Shown piece after piece: positions 34,318-43,713 of a stretch of DNA of 64,000 bases. Both the position numbers and the translations under genes were made by a program. The notes beneath the pieces are model-generated. The model was given only the letters and a program-made list of their open reading frames with translations. It was not told the DNA's origin and did not search any database. The DNA is from Halosimplex halophilum. Its GTDB lineage: Archaea > Halobacteriota > Halobacteria > Halobacteriales > Haloarculaceae. Position 1 is the first letter of the stretch, and every line of letters begins with the position of its first letter. The stretch is taken from the NCBI RefSeq assembly GCF_004698125.1, contig NZ_ML214297.1, positions 1,896,891 to 1,960,890 on the forward strand, written 5' to 3'.

Positions 34318-35280
34318 ATGTCCGCCATCGAGACAGCGAACCTGACCAAGCGGTTCGGCGACGTGACCGCCCTCGACGACCTGTCCTTTTCGGTCCCCGA
34401 GGGCGAGATATTCGGCTTCCTCGGCCCCAACGGCGCGGGGAAGTCGACGACGATCAACATCCTGCTGGGGTTCACCCACCCCTCCGCCGGGTCGGCCCGC
34501 GTGTTCGGCCACGACGCCGGCGCCGAGAGCAAGCGGATCCGCCAGCGAACCGGCGCCCTGCTGGAGGGCTACGGCGTCTACGAGCGGATCACCGCCCGCG
34601 AGCACGTCGAGCGCGCCATCCGGGCGAAAGACGCCGACGACGACCCCATGGCGATCCTCGAACGCGTCGGCATCCCCGAGGCCGCCGACCGGACGGCCGG
34701 CGGCTTCTCCAAGGGGATGCGCCAGCGGATGGCCATCGGCATGGCGCTGGTCGGCGACCCGGATCTGCTCGTGCTCGACGAGCCCTCGACGGGGCTGGAC
34801 CCCAACGGCACCCGCGAGCTGCGCGACGTGATCCGCGAGGAGAACAGGCGGGGCGCGACCGTCTTCTTCTCCAGCCACCTCATCGACCAGGTCGAGGCCG
34901 TCTGCGACCGCGTCGGCATCCTCAAGGACGGCCGGATGGTCACCGAGGGCAGCGTCTCGGACCTCCGGGCGCAGCTCGACGCCGCGACGGTCACCGTCAC
35001 CGTCGAGCAGCGCGCCCCCGAATCCCTCCTCGACGACCTGCGCGGCATCTCCGGCGTCGAGACCGCGGAGGCGACCGACAACCAGGTCATCGTCTCGGCG
35101 CGGGGCGGCGACGCGAAGCTGCGGGCCCTGAACCGCGTCGAGCGGGCCGGCGTCGGCTTCGCCGACTTCACGACCGACGACCCCTCGCTTGAGGAGATCT
35201 TCGAGGTGGCGACGCTCGGTCCCCGCGGGGACCGCGGCGGCCGTGACGCCGCCGCGGCGTCGGCGGAGGGCGAGCCATGA
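34318..35280 (+). CDS. ABC-2 type exporter ATPase
   Basis: The 320-residue ATPase has Walker A FLGPNGAGKSTTINILLG, signature FSKGMRQRMAIGMAL, Walker B LLVLDEPSTGLDPNG and the SSHLIDQVEAVCDRV switch. A C-terminal domain of about 80 residues (VTVTVEQRAPESLLDDL) is typical of drug or lipid exporters (NatA/CcmA type). Its stop overlaps the permease start as ATGA. The substrate is unknown. Confidence 0.88.
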   Translation: MSAIETANLTKRFGDVTALDDLSFSVPEGEIFGFLGPNGAGKSTTINILLGFTHPSAGSARVFGHDAGAESKRIRQRTGALLEGYGVYERITAREHVERAIRAKDADDDPMAILERVGIPEAADRTAGGFSKGMRQRMAIGMALVGDPDLLVLDEPSTGLDPNGTRELRDVIREENRRGATVFFSSHLIDQVEAVCDRVGILKDGRMVTEGSVSDLRAQLDAATVTVTVEQRAPESLLDDLRGISGVETAEATDNQVIVSARGGDAKLRALNRVERAGVGFADFTTDDPSLEEIFEVATLGPRGDRGGRDAAAASAEGEP

Positions 35281-36134
35281 GCTGGCGGACGGTCATGCGC
35301 GACGACCTGCTGGGGGTGCGACGGTCGCGGCTGGGCCAGGGCGTCGCCGCGACGATGTTCGTGTTCACCGCCGGCATCGCCGTCCTCGTCGCGCTCGCGC
35401 ACTTCTCCTCGCCGGGCGGGGACCCGCCGCCGTTCGACACGATCATGTTGCTCGTCGGGAGCCTCCTCTCGGTGATCCTCCCGTTCATCGCGATGCTCGG
35501 CAGCTACGGCGCGATCATCCAGGAGCGCGAGAGCGGCTCGGTCCGCTTTCTCCTCGGGCTCCCGAACTCCCGGTTCGACGCCTACGCGGGGAAGTACCTC
35601 AGCCGCTCCGCCCTGCTGGTCGCGGCGACCGCGGTCGGCCTGCTGGTCGTCGCCGCCGTCGGCTTCGGGGTCCTCCGCGAGCCCGACGCCGCCGCCTTCC
35701 TCCTCTTCGCCGTCGCCACCGTCGCGTTCGGCCTGCTGTTCGTCGGCTTCGGCCTCGCGCTCTCGGCGACGCTGGACTCCGAGACGCAGGTCACGACCGG
35801 CATCATCAGCACCTACGTCCTCTTTCGCGGGCTGTGGCCCGTCCTCCAGTGGGGCGGCCTCTACGTCACCCGTCCCGACGGCGAGCTGGGCGTCCGACCG
35901 TACCCCGAGTGGTACTTCTACCTCGGCCGGCTCGACCCGCTGAACGCCTACGTGAAGGTCGTGAACGTGCTGTTCAACGACGACCGGTTCCACCCGCTGA
36001 TCACCAACCCGCAGGCCGCCGAGGTCGACTACCTCGCGGTCTCGACGCCCTACGCCGTCGCCGCGCTGGCCGTCTGGCTGGTCGTCGTCCCCGTCGTCGG
36101 CTACCTCCTGTTCGTCGACAAGGACGTGCTGTAG
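35277..36134 (+). CDS. ABC-2 type exporter permease
   Basis: The 285-residue protein has six predicted helices and the ABC-2 pattern of a cytosolic N-terminus (RTVMRDDLLGVRRSRLGQG), a coupling loop GAIIQERESGSVRFLLGLPNSRFDAYAGKYLSR after helix 2, and a large extracellular loop before the last helix. It is translationally coupled to the ATPase upstream. Together they would form an exporter, or a copper/NosY-like ABC; I cannot choose. Confidence 0.85.
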   Translation: MSWRTVMRDDLLGVRRSRLGQGVAATMFVFTAGIAVLVALAHFSSPGGDPPPFDTIMLLVGSLLSVILPFIAMLGSYGAIIQERESGSVRFLLGLPNSRFDAYAGKYLSRSALLVAATAVGLLVVAAVGFGVLREPDAAAFLLFAVATVAFGLLFVGFGLALSATLDSETQVTTGIISTYVLFRGLWPVLQWGGLYVTRPDGELGVRPYPEWYFYLGRLDPLNAYVKVVNVLFNDDRFHPLITNPQAAEVDYLAVSTPYAVAALAVWLVVVPVVGYLLFVDKDVL

Positions 36135-36182
36135 GACCCGCTCGCCGCGCTCCCCCCGCCCGGCCGCTACCCCGAACCCCGC

Positions 36183-37883
36183 TCAGGCGACGCTGGCCGA
36201 CTCCTGGTAGCTCCCGTGGTGGGCCTCGAACAGCGACATGATCTCGCCCATCGTCGCGTAGGCCTTCACGGCGTCGACGACGTACGGCATGACGTTCTCG
36301 TCGGCCTCGATCGCGTCGTCGAGCGCGGCCAGCGCGTCCTCGACGGCTTCGTCGTCGCGCTCGGCCTTCACGTCTGCCAGCCGATCGCGCTGTTTCGCCT
36401 GGACCTCCTCGTCGACCGTCAGGATCTCGGGCTCCGTGTCCTCCTCGACGGTGTAGGCGTTGACGCCGACGACGACCTCCTCGCCGTCCTCGACGCGCTC
36501 CTGGTACTCGTAGGCCGCGTCCTGGATCTCCCGGTGGAAGTAGCCCTCGTCGATGCCCCGCAGGACGCCCTCCCGCATCGACCCGTCGCCCATCTCCCTG
36601 ATCTCCTCGATGTACGCCATCGCCTCCTCCTCGACCTCGTCGGTCAGGGCCTCGACGGCGAAACTCCCGCCGAGCGGGTCGACGATGTCGGCGGCGCCGG
36701 ACTCCTCGGCGATGATCTGCTGGGTGCGCAGAGCGACCCGGACCGCGTCCTCGCTGGGTAGCGCCAGCGCCTCGTCGAAGCTGTTGGTGTGGAGGCTCTG
36801 GGTGCCGCCCAGCACCCCGGCGAGCGCCTGGATGGTCACCCGGACGACGTTGTTCAGCGGCTGCTGAGCGGTCAGCGACTGGCCGGCCGTCTGGGTGTGG
36901 AACTTCATCGCCTTGCTGGCGTCGTCCTCGGCGCCGTACCACTCGTCCATCAGTCGCGCCCAGATCCGCCGGCCCGCGCGGAACTTCGCGACCTCCTCGA
37001 AGATAGCGTTGTGCGAGTTGAAGAAGAAGGATAGCTGCGGCGCGAACTCGTCGACCGCCAGCCCGCGGTCGCGGCAGGCCTCGACGTAGGCCAGCCCGTC
37101 GGCGAGCGTGAACGCGAGTTCCTGGATCGCCGTCGAGCCGGCCTCGCGGATGTGATAGCCGGAGATGGAGATCGGTTTGAACTTCGGCGTCTCGGAGACG
37201 GCGAACTCGACGGTGTCGACGACGATGTCCAGAGAGGGCCGGGGCGGGACGACCCACTCCTTCTGGGCGATGAACTCCTTGAGCATGTCGTTCTGGAGGG
37301 TGCCCCGGATCTCCTCGCGGGGCACCCCCTGCTGGTCGGCGATGGCGACGTACATCGCGTAGATCACCGGCGCGCTCGGGTTGATCGTGAACGAGGTGGA
37401 GACCTCGCCCACGTCGATGCCGTCGAAGATGATCTCCATGTCCCGCAGGGTGTCGACGGCGACCCCCTCCCGGCCGACCTCGCCGTCGCTCATCGGGTCG
37501 TCCGAGTCGAGGCCCATCAGCGACGGCATGTCGAAGGCCGTCGAGAGGCCGGTCTGTCCCTCCTCGATGAGGTAGTGGAACCGCTCGTTGGTCTCGCTCG
37601 GCGTCCCGAAGCCGGCGAACTGCCGCATCGTCCACGTCCGCCCGCGGTACATCGTCGGGTACACTCCCCGGGTGTAGGGTGGCTCTCCGGGGAAGCCCAG
37701 GTCCTCCTCGTAGTCCAGATCGGCCACGTCCTCGGGGGTGTAGAGGCGGTCGACCTCGTGGTTCGACACCGTCGCGAACCGCCCGGAGCGCTCGCCGTAG
37801 CCGTCGAGGACGGGGTCGAGCGTCTCGGCCTCCCACTCCTCGCGGGCCGCCCGGATCGCGGCGAGGTCCTCGTCGTCGAACAT
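36183..37883 (-). CDS. methylmalonyl-CoA mutase large (catalytic) subunit
   Basis: The 566-residue subunit carries the TIM-barrel substrate domain: TRGVYPTMYRGRTWTMRQFAG, GLSTAFDMPSLMGLDSD, PISISGYHIREAGSTA, FHTQTAGQSLTAQQPLNNVVR and GGTQSLHTNSFDEALALP. No B12-binding domain is attached, as in haloarchaea, where a separate small subunit binds cobalamin; that gene is not in the window. ATG at 37883 is fixed by CCCTTATGC (37907-37915) 27 bp upstream. It interconverts methylmalonyl-CoA and succinyl-CoA. Confidence 0.9.
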   Translation of the reverse strand: MFDDEDLAAIRAAREEWEAETLDPVLDGYGERSGRFATVSNHEVDRLYTPEDVADLDYEEDLGFPGEPPYTRGVYPTMYRGRTWTMRQFAGFGTPSETNERFHYLIEEGQTGLSTAFDMPSLMGLDSDDPMSDGEVGREGVAVDTLRDMEIIFDGIDVGEVSTSFTINPSAPVIYAMYVAIADQQGVPREEIRGTLQNDMLKEFIAQKEWVVPPRPSLDIVVDTVEFAVSETPKFKPISISGYHIREAGSTAIQELAFTLADGLAYVEACRDRGLAVDEFAPQLSFFFNSHNAIFEEVAKFRAGRRIWARLMDEWYGAEDDASKAMKFHTQTAGQSLTAQQPLNNVVRVTIQALAGVLGGTQSLHTNSFDEALALPSEDAVRVALRTQQIIAEESGAADIVDPLGGSFAVEALTDEVEEEAMAYIEEIREMGDGSMREGVLRGIDEGYFHREIQDAAYEYQERVEDGEEVVVGVNAYTVEEDTEPEILTVDEEVQAKQRDRLADVKAERDDEAVEDALAALDDAIEADENVMPYVVDAVKAYATMGEIMSLFEAHHGSYQESASVA

Positions 37884-37906
37884 GCTCGCAAATATTGCCG
37901 GAGCGC

Positions 37907-37915
37907 GCATAAGGG
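37907..37915 (-). promoter_or_regulatory. TATA box of the methylmalonyl-CoA mutase gene
   Basis: CCCTTATGC on the minus strand is centred 27-28 bp before the ATG at 37883, a textbook leaderless arrangement. Confidence 0.6.
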
Positions 37916-37981
37916 TTCGGGCGCGAGTCGCGCCCGTTCCCGACGCCCACCTTTTTCAGCGCGGGGATCGTGTCCTCGCGC

Positions 37982-38341
37982 ATGGGACTCGTTACGGGAC
38001 TGATCACGTTCGTCGTCGGCGTACTGGTCGGCGGGTTCGGCATCTACGTGGGCGCCGAGCTGGTCGGCGGCGGGAGTAGCTACGAGAAGGCGGTCACGAC
38101 GGCCATCGTCGGCGCGCTCGTCTGGGCGCTCGTGGGGACCTTCTTCGGCTGGATCCCGCTTCTGGGCCCGGCGCTAACGTTCGTCGCCTACCTCGCCGTC
38201 CTGAACCTGATGTACGACGGCGGCTGGGTCGAGGCCGCGGCCATCGCGGTGGTCGCCTGGCTGACGCTCGTCGTCGTGTTCACCGTCCTCGGGCCGCTCG
38301 GCCTCGGGGTCTTCTCCGGGGTCGGCGTCCCCGGGGTGTAG
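37982..38341 (+). CDS. small membrane protein, unknown
   Basis: The 119-residue protein has four predicted helices (about 2-25, 36-55, 57-75 and 85-110), Gly- and Val-rich, with no charged catalytic residues. CACCTTTTTCAG (37948-37959) lies 27 bp before the ATG. No family is assigned. Confidence 0.65.
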   Translation: MGLVTGLITFVVGVLVGGFGIYVGAELVGGGSSYEKAVTTAIVGALVWALVGTFFGWIPLLGPALTFVAYLAVLNLMYDGGWVEAAAIAVVAWLTLVVVFTVLGPLGLGVFSGVGVPGV

Positions 38342-38428
38342 GACCGGCGCCGAATCCGGGGTTTCGGTCGGTCGTCACGACCGGGCGCGGACGGGAACGC
38401 TCTTTGGCGCCGAGGCGAATCCCCGACC

Positions 38429-39322
38429 GTGTTCGGGCTCGAACCGGGACTGGGCTACGCGGTCGCGGCGTCGCTGATCCTCGGCGTCTACCTGTTCTGT
38501 ATCAAGCGCTACTTCGGCGACTACCCCTCGACGGTGTACGTCACGGTCACGTTCGCCACGTCGCTGCTGTGGTACCTGCCGATCGCCGCGGTCGCGAACG
38601 ACGGGCGCCTCCTCCCGGCCGGCTTCGGCGCGCCGGGCGTCGGGATGCTCGCGCTCACCGTCGGCGGGTCGATACTGGCCTTCCTCGCCTCCTTCCGGGC
38701 GATCGCCGTCGGCGACGTGTCCTACGTCGCGCCGATCAGCAAGATCGTCGCCGTGTTCGTCCTCCCCATCGAACTCGTCTTCCTGGACGAGCACCTGTCT
38801 GCGGTCCAGGTCGCGGGCGTGCTCGTCGCGACGGCGGCGGTGTACGTCGCCAACTACGAGCCGGGGAAGCTACTGGCCCCGTTCGCCCGCGCGGTCCACT
38901 CCCGGCCCGCCCAGCTGGCGCTGGCCAGCGCCGCGATATTCGGCGTCGTCGACGTGGGCAAGCGCGTGCTGACCCAGGAGCTGCGGGTGCCCCCGGAGAC
39001 GTTCAACCTCGTCATGTTCGCGGCGGTGCCGCTGGCGCTCGCGCCGCTGGCGGCCCGGCGCTGGCCCGACCGGGGCGAGGGCGGCGTCCGCGCGGACCTC
39101 CACCTGTTCGCCGGCGTCGGACTGCTGCTGGCGGTCGCCGAGCACTTCGTGATGCTCGCGTTCTCGACGCTGTCGGCGAGCCTCGCGTCGCCGGTGGTCA
39201 ACACCCAGGCCGTCGTCGCGGTGCTGCTCGGCGGGGTCGTCCTCGGCGAGGAGAACGTGCGCGTCCGGCTGGCCGCGGCGGCGTTCGCCGTCGCCGGCGT
39301 GACGATGATAACGGTCGGCTGA
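38429..39322 (+). CDS. EamA/DMT-family transporter
   Basis: The 297-residue protein has ten predicted helices in two EamA repeats. The first ends ISKIVAVFVLPIELVFLDEHLSAVQVAGVLVATAAVYV; the second ends PVVNTQAVVAVLLGGVVLGEENVRVRLAAAAFAVAGV. This is the drug/metabolite transporter fold. It starts with GTG at 38429, giving the hydrophobic family N-terminus. The substrate is unknown. Confidence 0.8.
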   Translation: MFGLEPGLGYAVAASLILGVYLFCIKRYFGDYPSTVYVTVTFATSLLWYLPIAAVANDGRLLPAGFGAPGVGMLALTVGGSILAFLASFRAIAVGDVSYVAPISKIVAVFVLPIELVFLDEHLSAVQVAGVLVATAAVYVANYEPGKLLAPFARAVHSRPAQLALASAAIFGVVDVGKRVLTQELRVPPETFNLVMFAAVPLALAPLAARRWPDRGEGGVRADLHLFAGVGLLLAVAEHFVMLAFSTLSASLASPVVNTQAVVAVLLGGVVLGEENVRVRLAAAAFAVAGVTMITVG

Positions 39323-39337
39323 GAAGGGCAGGCGGGG

Positions 39338-39505
39338 CTATTCGGCCGGTCCCGACGCGCGTACGTCCTCGAAGTCGATGGCGTAGCTCGTCTGGATCCA
39401 GGCGTTGGCGTTCTCCCGGTCGTAGAGCACCAGGTCGCCGTCGATGGTCTCGAAGCTCCCGCACTGTTCCGCCGCGCGCTCTGGTGGCCGCTGCGTCTCG
39501 GACAT
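39338..39505 (-). CDS. small haloarchaeal protein (DUF7331-like)
   Basis: The 55-residue protein includes GDLVLYDRENANAWIQTSYA followed by IDFEDV. It resembles a small haloarchaeal family (DUF7331) recognisable by the D-x-E-N-A-x-A-W-I pattern, of unknown function. GGTTTAACT (39535-39543, minus strand) lies about 33 bp before the ATG. It ends 15 bp after the DMT transporter, convergent. Confidence 0.65.
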   Translation of the reverse strand: MSETQRPPERAAEQCGSFETIDGDLVLYDRENANAWIQTSYAIDFEDVRASGPAE

Positions 39506-39633
39506 CGCTCGCTTCGATACCAGTCGTTGAGGGAGTTAAACCTTGCCGTGGGTGTGGTACACATCCTCAATATAGTATAAGGGGGCTTAGTCACGGGCGA
39601 ACGTCGGGTCGCCGCCGGTCGGTGTCCGCTCGA

Positions 39634-39879
39634 TTACCCCTCGCCCTCGGACTGGTAGGGTTCGCCGACGGCCTCGCGCGGGAGGTCGTTCTGGACCGCG
39701 GTGTAGGCGTCGTCGGCGGACTCGAAGCGGTCCGCGCTCGCGTGGGCCAGCAGCCCTCCCAGGTCGCGCTCGCCCTCGGCGAGTTCGATCGTGACGCCCT
39801 CGCAGGCTGTGGCGAGTTCGTCGCTGGCGACGGGGTAGTCGAACTGTTCGAGGTACTCCTGTAGTTCGGCCAGTTCCAT
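39634..39879 (-). CDS. DUF5789-like small protein
   Basis: This acidic 81-residue protein (YPVASDELATACEGVTIELA, then RDLGGLLAHASADRFES) matches my recollection of haloarchaeal DUF5789, whose function is unknown. A second TATA-like region (CTTATACTATATT, 39570-39582, minus) lies downstream of it and upstream of the DUF7331-like gene, so the two may be transcribed separately. Confidence 0.65.
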   Translation of the reverse strand: MELAELQEYLEQFDYPVASDELATACEGVTIELAEGERDLGGLLAHASADRFESADDAYTAVQNDLPREAVGEPYQSEGEG

Positions 39880-40018
39880 GTCCCGACCTTCGGGCGGCGG
39901 CCGTTAGTGCGTAGTTGCCAGGCGCCTGCGGGGAGGATGTGCCGTGTCTCGCCGGTCCGCGGTCCGCCGGGCGGCGCCTCTCGTCAGCCATTTGGTGTCG
40001 GCGGGGCAACACCCGGAC

Positions 40019-41377
40019 ATGACACGACGGGAAGCGCCGGTCTCGCCGCCGGTCGTCCTCGCGATCGCGGGCAGCGACTCGGGCGGCGGCGCCGGCATCC
40101 AGGCCGACCTGAAGACGATCGAGGCCGGCGGCGCCTTCGGGACGACGGCGGTCACGAGCGTCACCGCCCAGAACACGACCGGCGTCGAGAGCACGCACGT
40201 CCTCCCGACCGCGGAGATCGACGCCCAGTGCGACGCCGTCGTCTCGGACTTCGACGTGGCCGCGGTCAAGACGGGGATGCTCGCCACCGCCGACGTGGTC
40301 GAACTCGTCACCGACCGCGTCGCCGAGACCGCGGCGCCGGCGGTCGTCGACCCGGTGATGGTCGCCGCCTCGGGCGACCGCCTGCTCGCCAGCGCGGCGG
40401 AGTCGGCCTACGAGGACCTGGTCGCCGAGGCGACGCTGGTCACGCCCAACGCCGACGAGGCGGCCGTCCTGACCGGAGTCGACCCCGACGACGAGGCCGA
40501 GGCCCGCGAGGCGGGCGAACGGCTGGTCGAGACGGGCGCCGACGCCGCGCTCGTGAAGGGCGGACACATCGACGGCGGCGAGTCCGACGACGTGGTCGAC
40601 GTGCTCGTCACCGGCGACGGCGTCGAGACGTTCCGGCACCCGCGGGTCGACACCGACGCCACCCACGGCTCGGGCTGCACGCTCTCCTCGGCCGTCGCCA
40701 CCCGGCTGGCCCACGGCGGCGACATCGAGGCGGCGGTCGCGTCTGGTATCGACCTCCTCGCGCGGGCGGTCCGCTACAACCTCGACGTGGGCGAGGGGCC
40801 GGGCGCGGTCCACCACGCGGTCGAACTGCGCGACCGGGCGGCCCGCGACGACACCGCCGAGGCCGTCGAGGGGATCGTCCGCGCGTTCGTCGACGGGAAC
40901 GTCGGCCCGCTGGTCCCCGAGGTCGGGACGAACGTCGCCGGGGCGACCCCCTACGCGGAGCGGCCGGACGAGACCGCCGCCGTCGAGGGCCGCATCACCC
41001 GGACGCGGTCGGGCGCCGAGCCCAACCGCGGGGTGCGCTTCGGCGCGTCGACCAACGTCGCTCGCCTCCTGCTCGCCGCTCGCGAGCACGACCCCGACCT
41101 GCGGTTCGCGGCGAACCTCCGCTACGGCGACGCGGTCGCCGCGGCGCTGGCCGACCTCGACGGCCCGGTCGCGGAGTTCGACCCGGCCGACGACCGCGCC
41201 GACTCGGTCGAGTGGGGGGTCGAGACGGCCTTCGACGCGGTCGAGAGCACGCCCGCCGCCGTCGTCGACCGCGGCAGTTACGGGTCGGAACCGATCGCCT
41301 TCGTCCTCGCGCGGGCGCCCGACGCGCTCGTCGACCGGACGCTGGCGGTCCTCGACGCCGTCGAGGGCGGAGACTGA
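40019..41377 (+). CDS. thiD: bifunctional HMP kinase / thiamine-phosphate synthase (ThiD-ThiN)
   Basis: The protein has 452 residues. Residues 1-265 are ThiD (PfkB fold): [45 protein letters not shown] and [14 protein letters not shown]. Residues about 275-450 are ThiN ([33 protein letters not shown]), the archaeal thiamine-phosphate synthase unrelated to ThiE. Together they phosphorylate HMP twice and join it to HET-P. No TPP riboswitch pattern is seen in the 140 bp upstream. Confidence 0.9.
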   Translation: MTRREAPVSPPVVLAIAGSDSGGGAGIQADLKTIEAGGAFGTTAVTSVTAQNTTGVESTHVLPTAEIDAQCDAVVSDFDVAAVKTGMLATADVVELVTDRVAETAAPAVVDPVMVAASGDRLLASAAESAYEDLVAEATLVTPNADEAAVLTGVDPDDEAEAREAGERLVETGADAALVKGGHIDGGESDDVVDVLVTGDGVETFRHPRVDTDATHGSGCTLSSAVATRLAHGGDIEAAVASGIDLLARAVRYNLDVGEGPGAVHHAVELRDRAARDDTAEAVEGIVRAFVDGNVGPLVPEVGTNVAGATPYAERPDETAAVEGRITRTRSGAEPNRGVRFGASTNVARLLLAAREHDPDLRFAANLRYGDAVAAALADLDGPVAEFDPADDRADSVEWGVETAFDAVESTPAAVVDRGSYGSEPIAFVLARAPDALVDRTLAVLDAVEGGD

Positions 41378-41405
41378 CGGCACCGCTCGGTCCCCGACCG
41401 TCCCG

Positions 41406-43589
41406 TCACTCCCGCCGCCGGGCGAGCAGCGCGAGCGCGCCCGCGAGTCCCGCCAGCGCGGCGAGCGGGCCGAACCCGGGGCCGAACCCGGAACTCCCGC
41501 CCTCGCCGGACTCGCCGTCGCCGCCGTCGCCGCTCTCCCCGCCCACGTCGCCGACGGTCACGACCAGCGAGTCGGCCTCCCCGAGGGTGAACTCGTACTC
41601 GCCGCGGTCGAGGCGCGCGACGCCGGTCACGGTCCGGTTCTCCCCGGGTCCGAGCGCGAGCTGTCGGTCGATGATCGGGCCGTCGGGCCCCCGGAGCGTG
41701 ACGTTCCCGCGGGTCGGCACGCCGTGGGTGTTCGAGAGGGTCGCGGTGAACGCGACGGCGCCCGGGCCGGACAGGGCCGTCCGGTTGGCCGAGAGGGCGG
41801 TCACGGTCGCCCGCGGCGGGTCGTACACCTCGACGGTCACGCTGTCGCCGCCGACGGCGACGGTGTACTCGCCCGGCTCGTCGAAGGCCCGCTCGAACCG
41901 GTGGGTCACCCGCTCGCCGGGGGCGACGGTGCCGCTCTCGGTCGCGGCGACCGACCCGTCGACGACGAACCGCGCCTCGTACTCGCCGGCGGCGCCGCCC
42001 GCGTTCGTGACTCCCCCGGTCATCGTCAGCGTCTCGCCGGTGTAGAGCGTCAGGTCCGGCCCCGAGAGGGTGGCGTTGCGGTAGGGACCGCTCACGGCCA
42101 GCGCGTCCGGGTCGGCGGCGAGGCCGACCTCGACGAGCGCGGGCGTCGGCGCGAACGCCTCGGCGTGCACCTCGGCCGACCAGAGGTCCGGCGTTCGCTC
42201 GGTGCTCGCGTAGGTGACCGCCGCCCGCCGGACCTCGGGGCCGGCGACCGTCCCGACCGACCCGAAGACGACCCGCGCGTCGACCGGGCCCGAGTGGGCG
42301 TTCATCGCGGAGAAGACCGACTGGAGCGACCGGGTCCCGTCGGTCGCCAGCCGGATCCGGCGGTCGGTGTCCCCGGCGACGAGCGCGCCCTTCAGGTAGT
42401 TGGCGGCGTTGACCCACGACCCTGGTTCGGTCAGGATCGCGTCGGACTGCGGGCGGGCCGTCCCGCGCCGCAGCGTCTCGCGGAACGCCGCGTAGTCGAC
42501 GTGGCCCTGCTCCAGCGCCAGCAGGGCGGCGTAGTAGGTGGCGAACGCCTCGTCGGTCCACCGCGCCGAGGGCGCCGCCTCGTAGCCCTGGCGGGTGTGG
42601 ACGTACTCGTGGAGCCAGGTGTTCTCGGCGGTCGCCAGCGGCTCGGCGTCGCGCACCCACATGTCGCTGTCGCCGTACTGCAGCCCGCGCACGCCCCAGC
42701 CGACGCTCGTCGTCGGCGCGGCGAAGGCGGTCACGACCGGGTCGCGGTCGCCGACCCGCATCCGGTCGCCGGCCGCCGCCAGCGAGTCGAAGACCGCATC
42801 GGGCGACTCGGTGAGCGTCGCCCGCTCGGGGACGACCAGCTCGAACCGCTGGCCGTGGGCCCGCCGCTCGCGCGTCTCGACGGCGCCGAGGTAGGCCAGC
42901 CACTCGCCGACGTAGCCCTCGCCCGCGACCCGCGGCTCGCGCGTGATCCCGACCGGCGCCGCGCCGCTCCACGACCAGCTCGTCGGCACCGCCGGCCGGC
43001 GGAACAGTGCCCACTCGCCGGCGTCGACGAAGAGGTATCGGCCCCGCGCGCCCTCCGGTCCCGCGAGGTCGACCGTCTCGTTGACCGCCATCGCGAACGT
43101 GACCGACGGCGCCGACGTGTTACCGTCCCACTCGTAGACGGTCCCGTCCCCCCGCGAGAACCCGGTCGTCCCCGTGACGGTCACGTCCTCGGGGAGCCGG
43201 GGCTTCAGCGACGCAACCCGGTCGGGCACCCGGTAGCGCTGAACGACGGTGATCTGGCCGCGCTCACCCGGCGTCAGCCGGAGTTCCTGGACCGCCGTGA
43301 TGTTCGCCGCCGCGTCGGCGAACACCGCGTCGGTCCCCGCGGCCGACGCGCGCCCGCCCGACGCCGTGACCGACTTCGAGACCCGCTCGGGGGGCTCGCT
43401 GAGTTCGGCGGCCGCGGCGGTGTCGGCCGCGAACGCTCCTGGTTCGGACGCGGAGGCGTTCCCGGTCGAGCGGGTGTCACCGCTCCCGGCCGACGAGGGG
43501 GCCGCGACGCCGCCCCCGGTGACAGCGCTCGTGAGAAGCAACACCGCGACCGCCGCGGCGACGACTCGACGCCCGCCAGCCCGTGCCAT
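41406..43589 (-). CDS. secreted PGF-CTERM protein with M61/M1-like metalloprotease domain
   Basis: The 727-residue surface protein has an N-terminal signal (about 1-30) and a Ser/Ala-rich linker. A gluzincin site follows: WLHEYVHTRQGY (H327, E328, H331) with E347 in WTDEAFATYYA. The order resembles M61 or M1 aminopeptidases. Then come two or more beta-sandwich (CARDB-like) domains and an acidic Ser/Gly stalk. The C-terminus GFGPLAALAGLAGALALLA followed by RRRE is a PGF-CTERM sorting signal, read by an archaeosortase for lipid anchoring. Substrate unknown. Confidence 0.8.
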   Translation of the reverse strand: MARAGGRRVVAAAVAVLLLTSAVTGGGVAAPSSAGSGDTRSTGNASASEPGAFAADTAAAAELSEPPERVSKSVTASGGRASAAGTDAVFADAAANITAVQELRLTPGERGQITVVQRYRVPDRVASLKPRLPEDVTVTGTTGFSRGDGTVYEWDGNTSAPSVTFAMAVNETVDLAGPEGARGRYLFVDAGEWALFRRPAVPTSWSWSGAAPVGITREPRVAGEGYVGEWLAYLGAVETRERRAHGQRFELVVPERATLTESPDAVFDSLAAAGDRMRVGDRDPVVTAFAAPTTSVGWGVRGLQYGDSDMWVRDAEPLATAENTWLHEYVHTRQGYEAAPSARWTDEAFATYYAALLALEQGHVDYAAFRETLRRGTARPQSDAILTEPGSWVNAANYLKGALVAGDTDRRIRLATDGTRSLQSVFSAMNAHSGPVDARVVFGSVGTVAGPEVRRAAVTYASTERTPDLWSAEVHAEAFAPTPALVEVGLAADPDALAVSGPYRNATLSGPDLTLYTGETLTMTGGVTNAGGAAGEYEARFVVDGSVAATESGTVAPGERVTHRFERAFDEPGEYTVAVGGDSVTVEVYDPPRATVTALSANRTALSGPGAVAFTATLSNTHGVPTRGNVTLRGPDGPIIDRQLALGPGENRTVTGVARLDRGEYEFTLGEADSLVVTVGDVGGESGDGGDGESGEGGSSGFGPGFGPLAALAGLAGALALLARRRE

Positions 43590-43713
43590 ACACGGGCTTT
43601 GGAAACGCCCGACTTAATGGTTCCCGCCGCGGGCGGGTGCCAACCGGGCACCCCGGGCGGACGCCGACCGGCCGCCGCTCCCGGCGGGTGTCGGCAGTCG
43701 CCGGCCCGCCGCC

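Noticed and set aside
39880-40018. TPP riboswitch upstream of thiD-thiN
   Set aside because: No CTGAGA or other conserved riboswitch core can be found.
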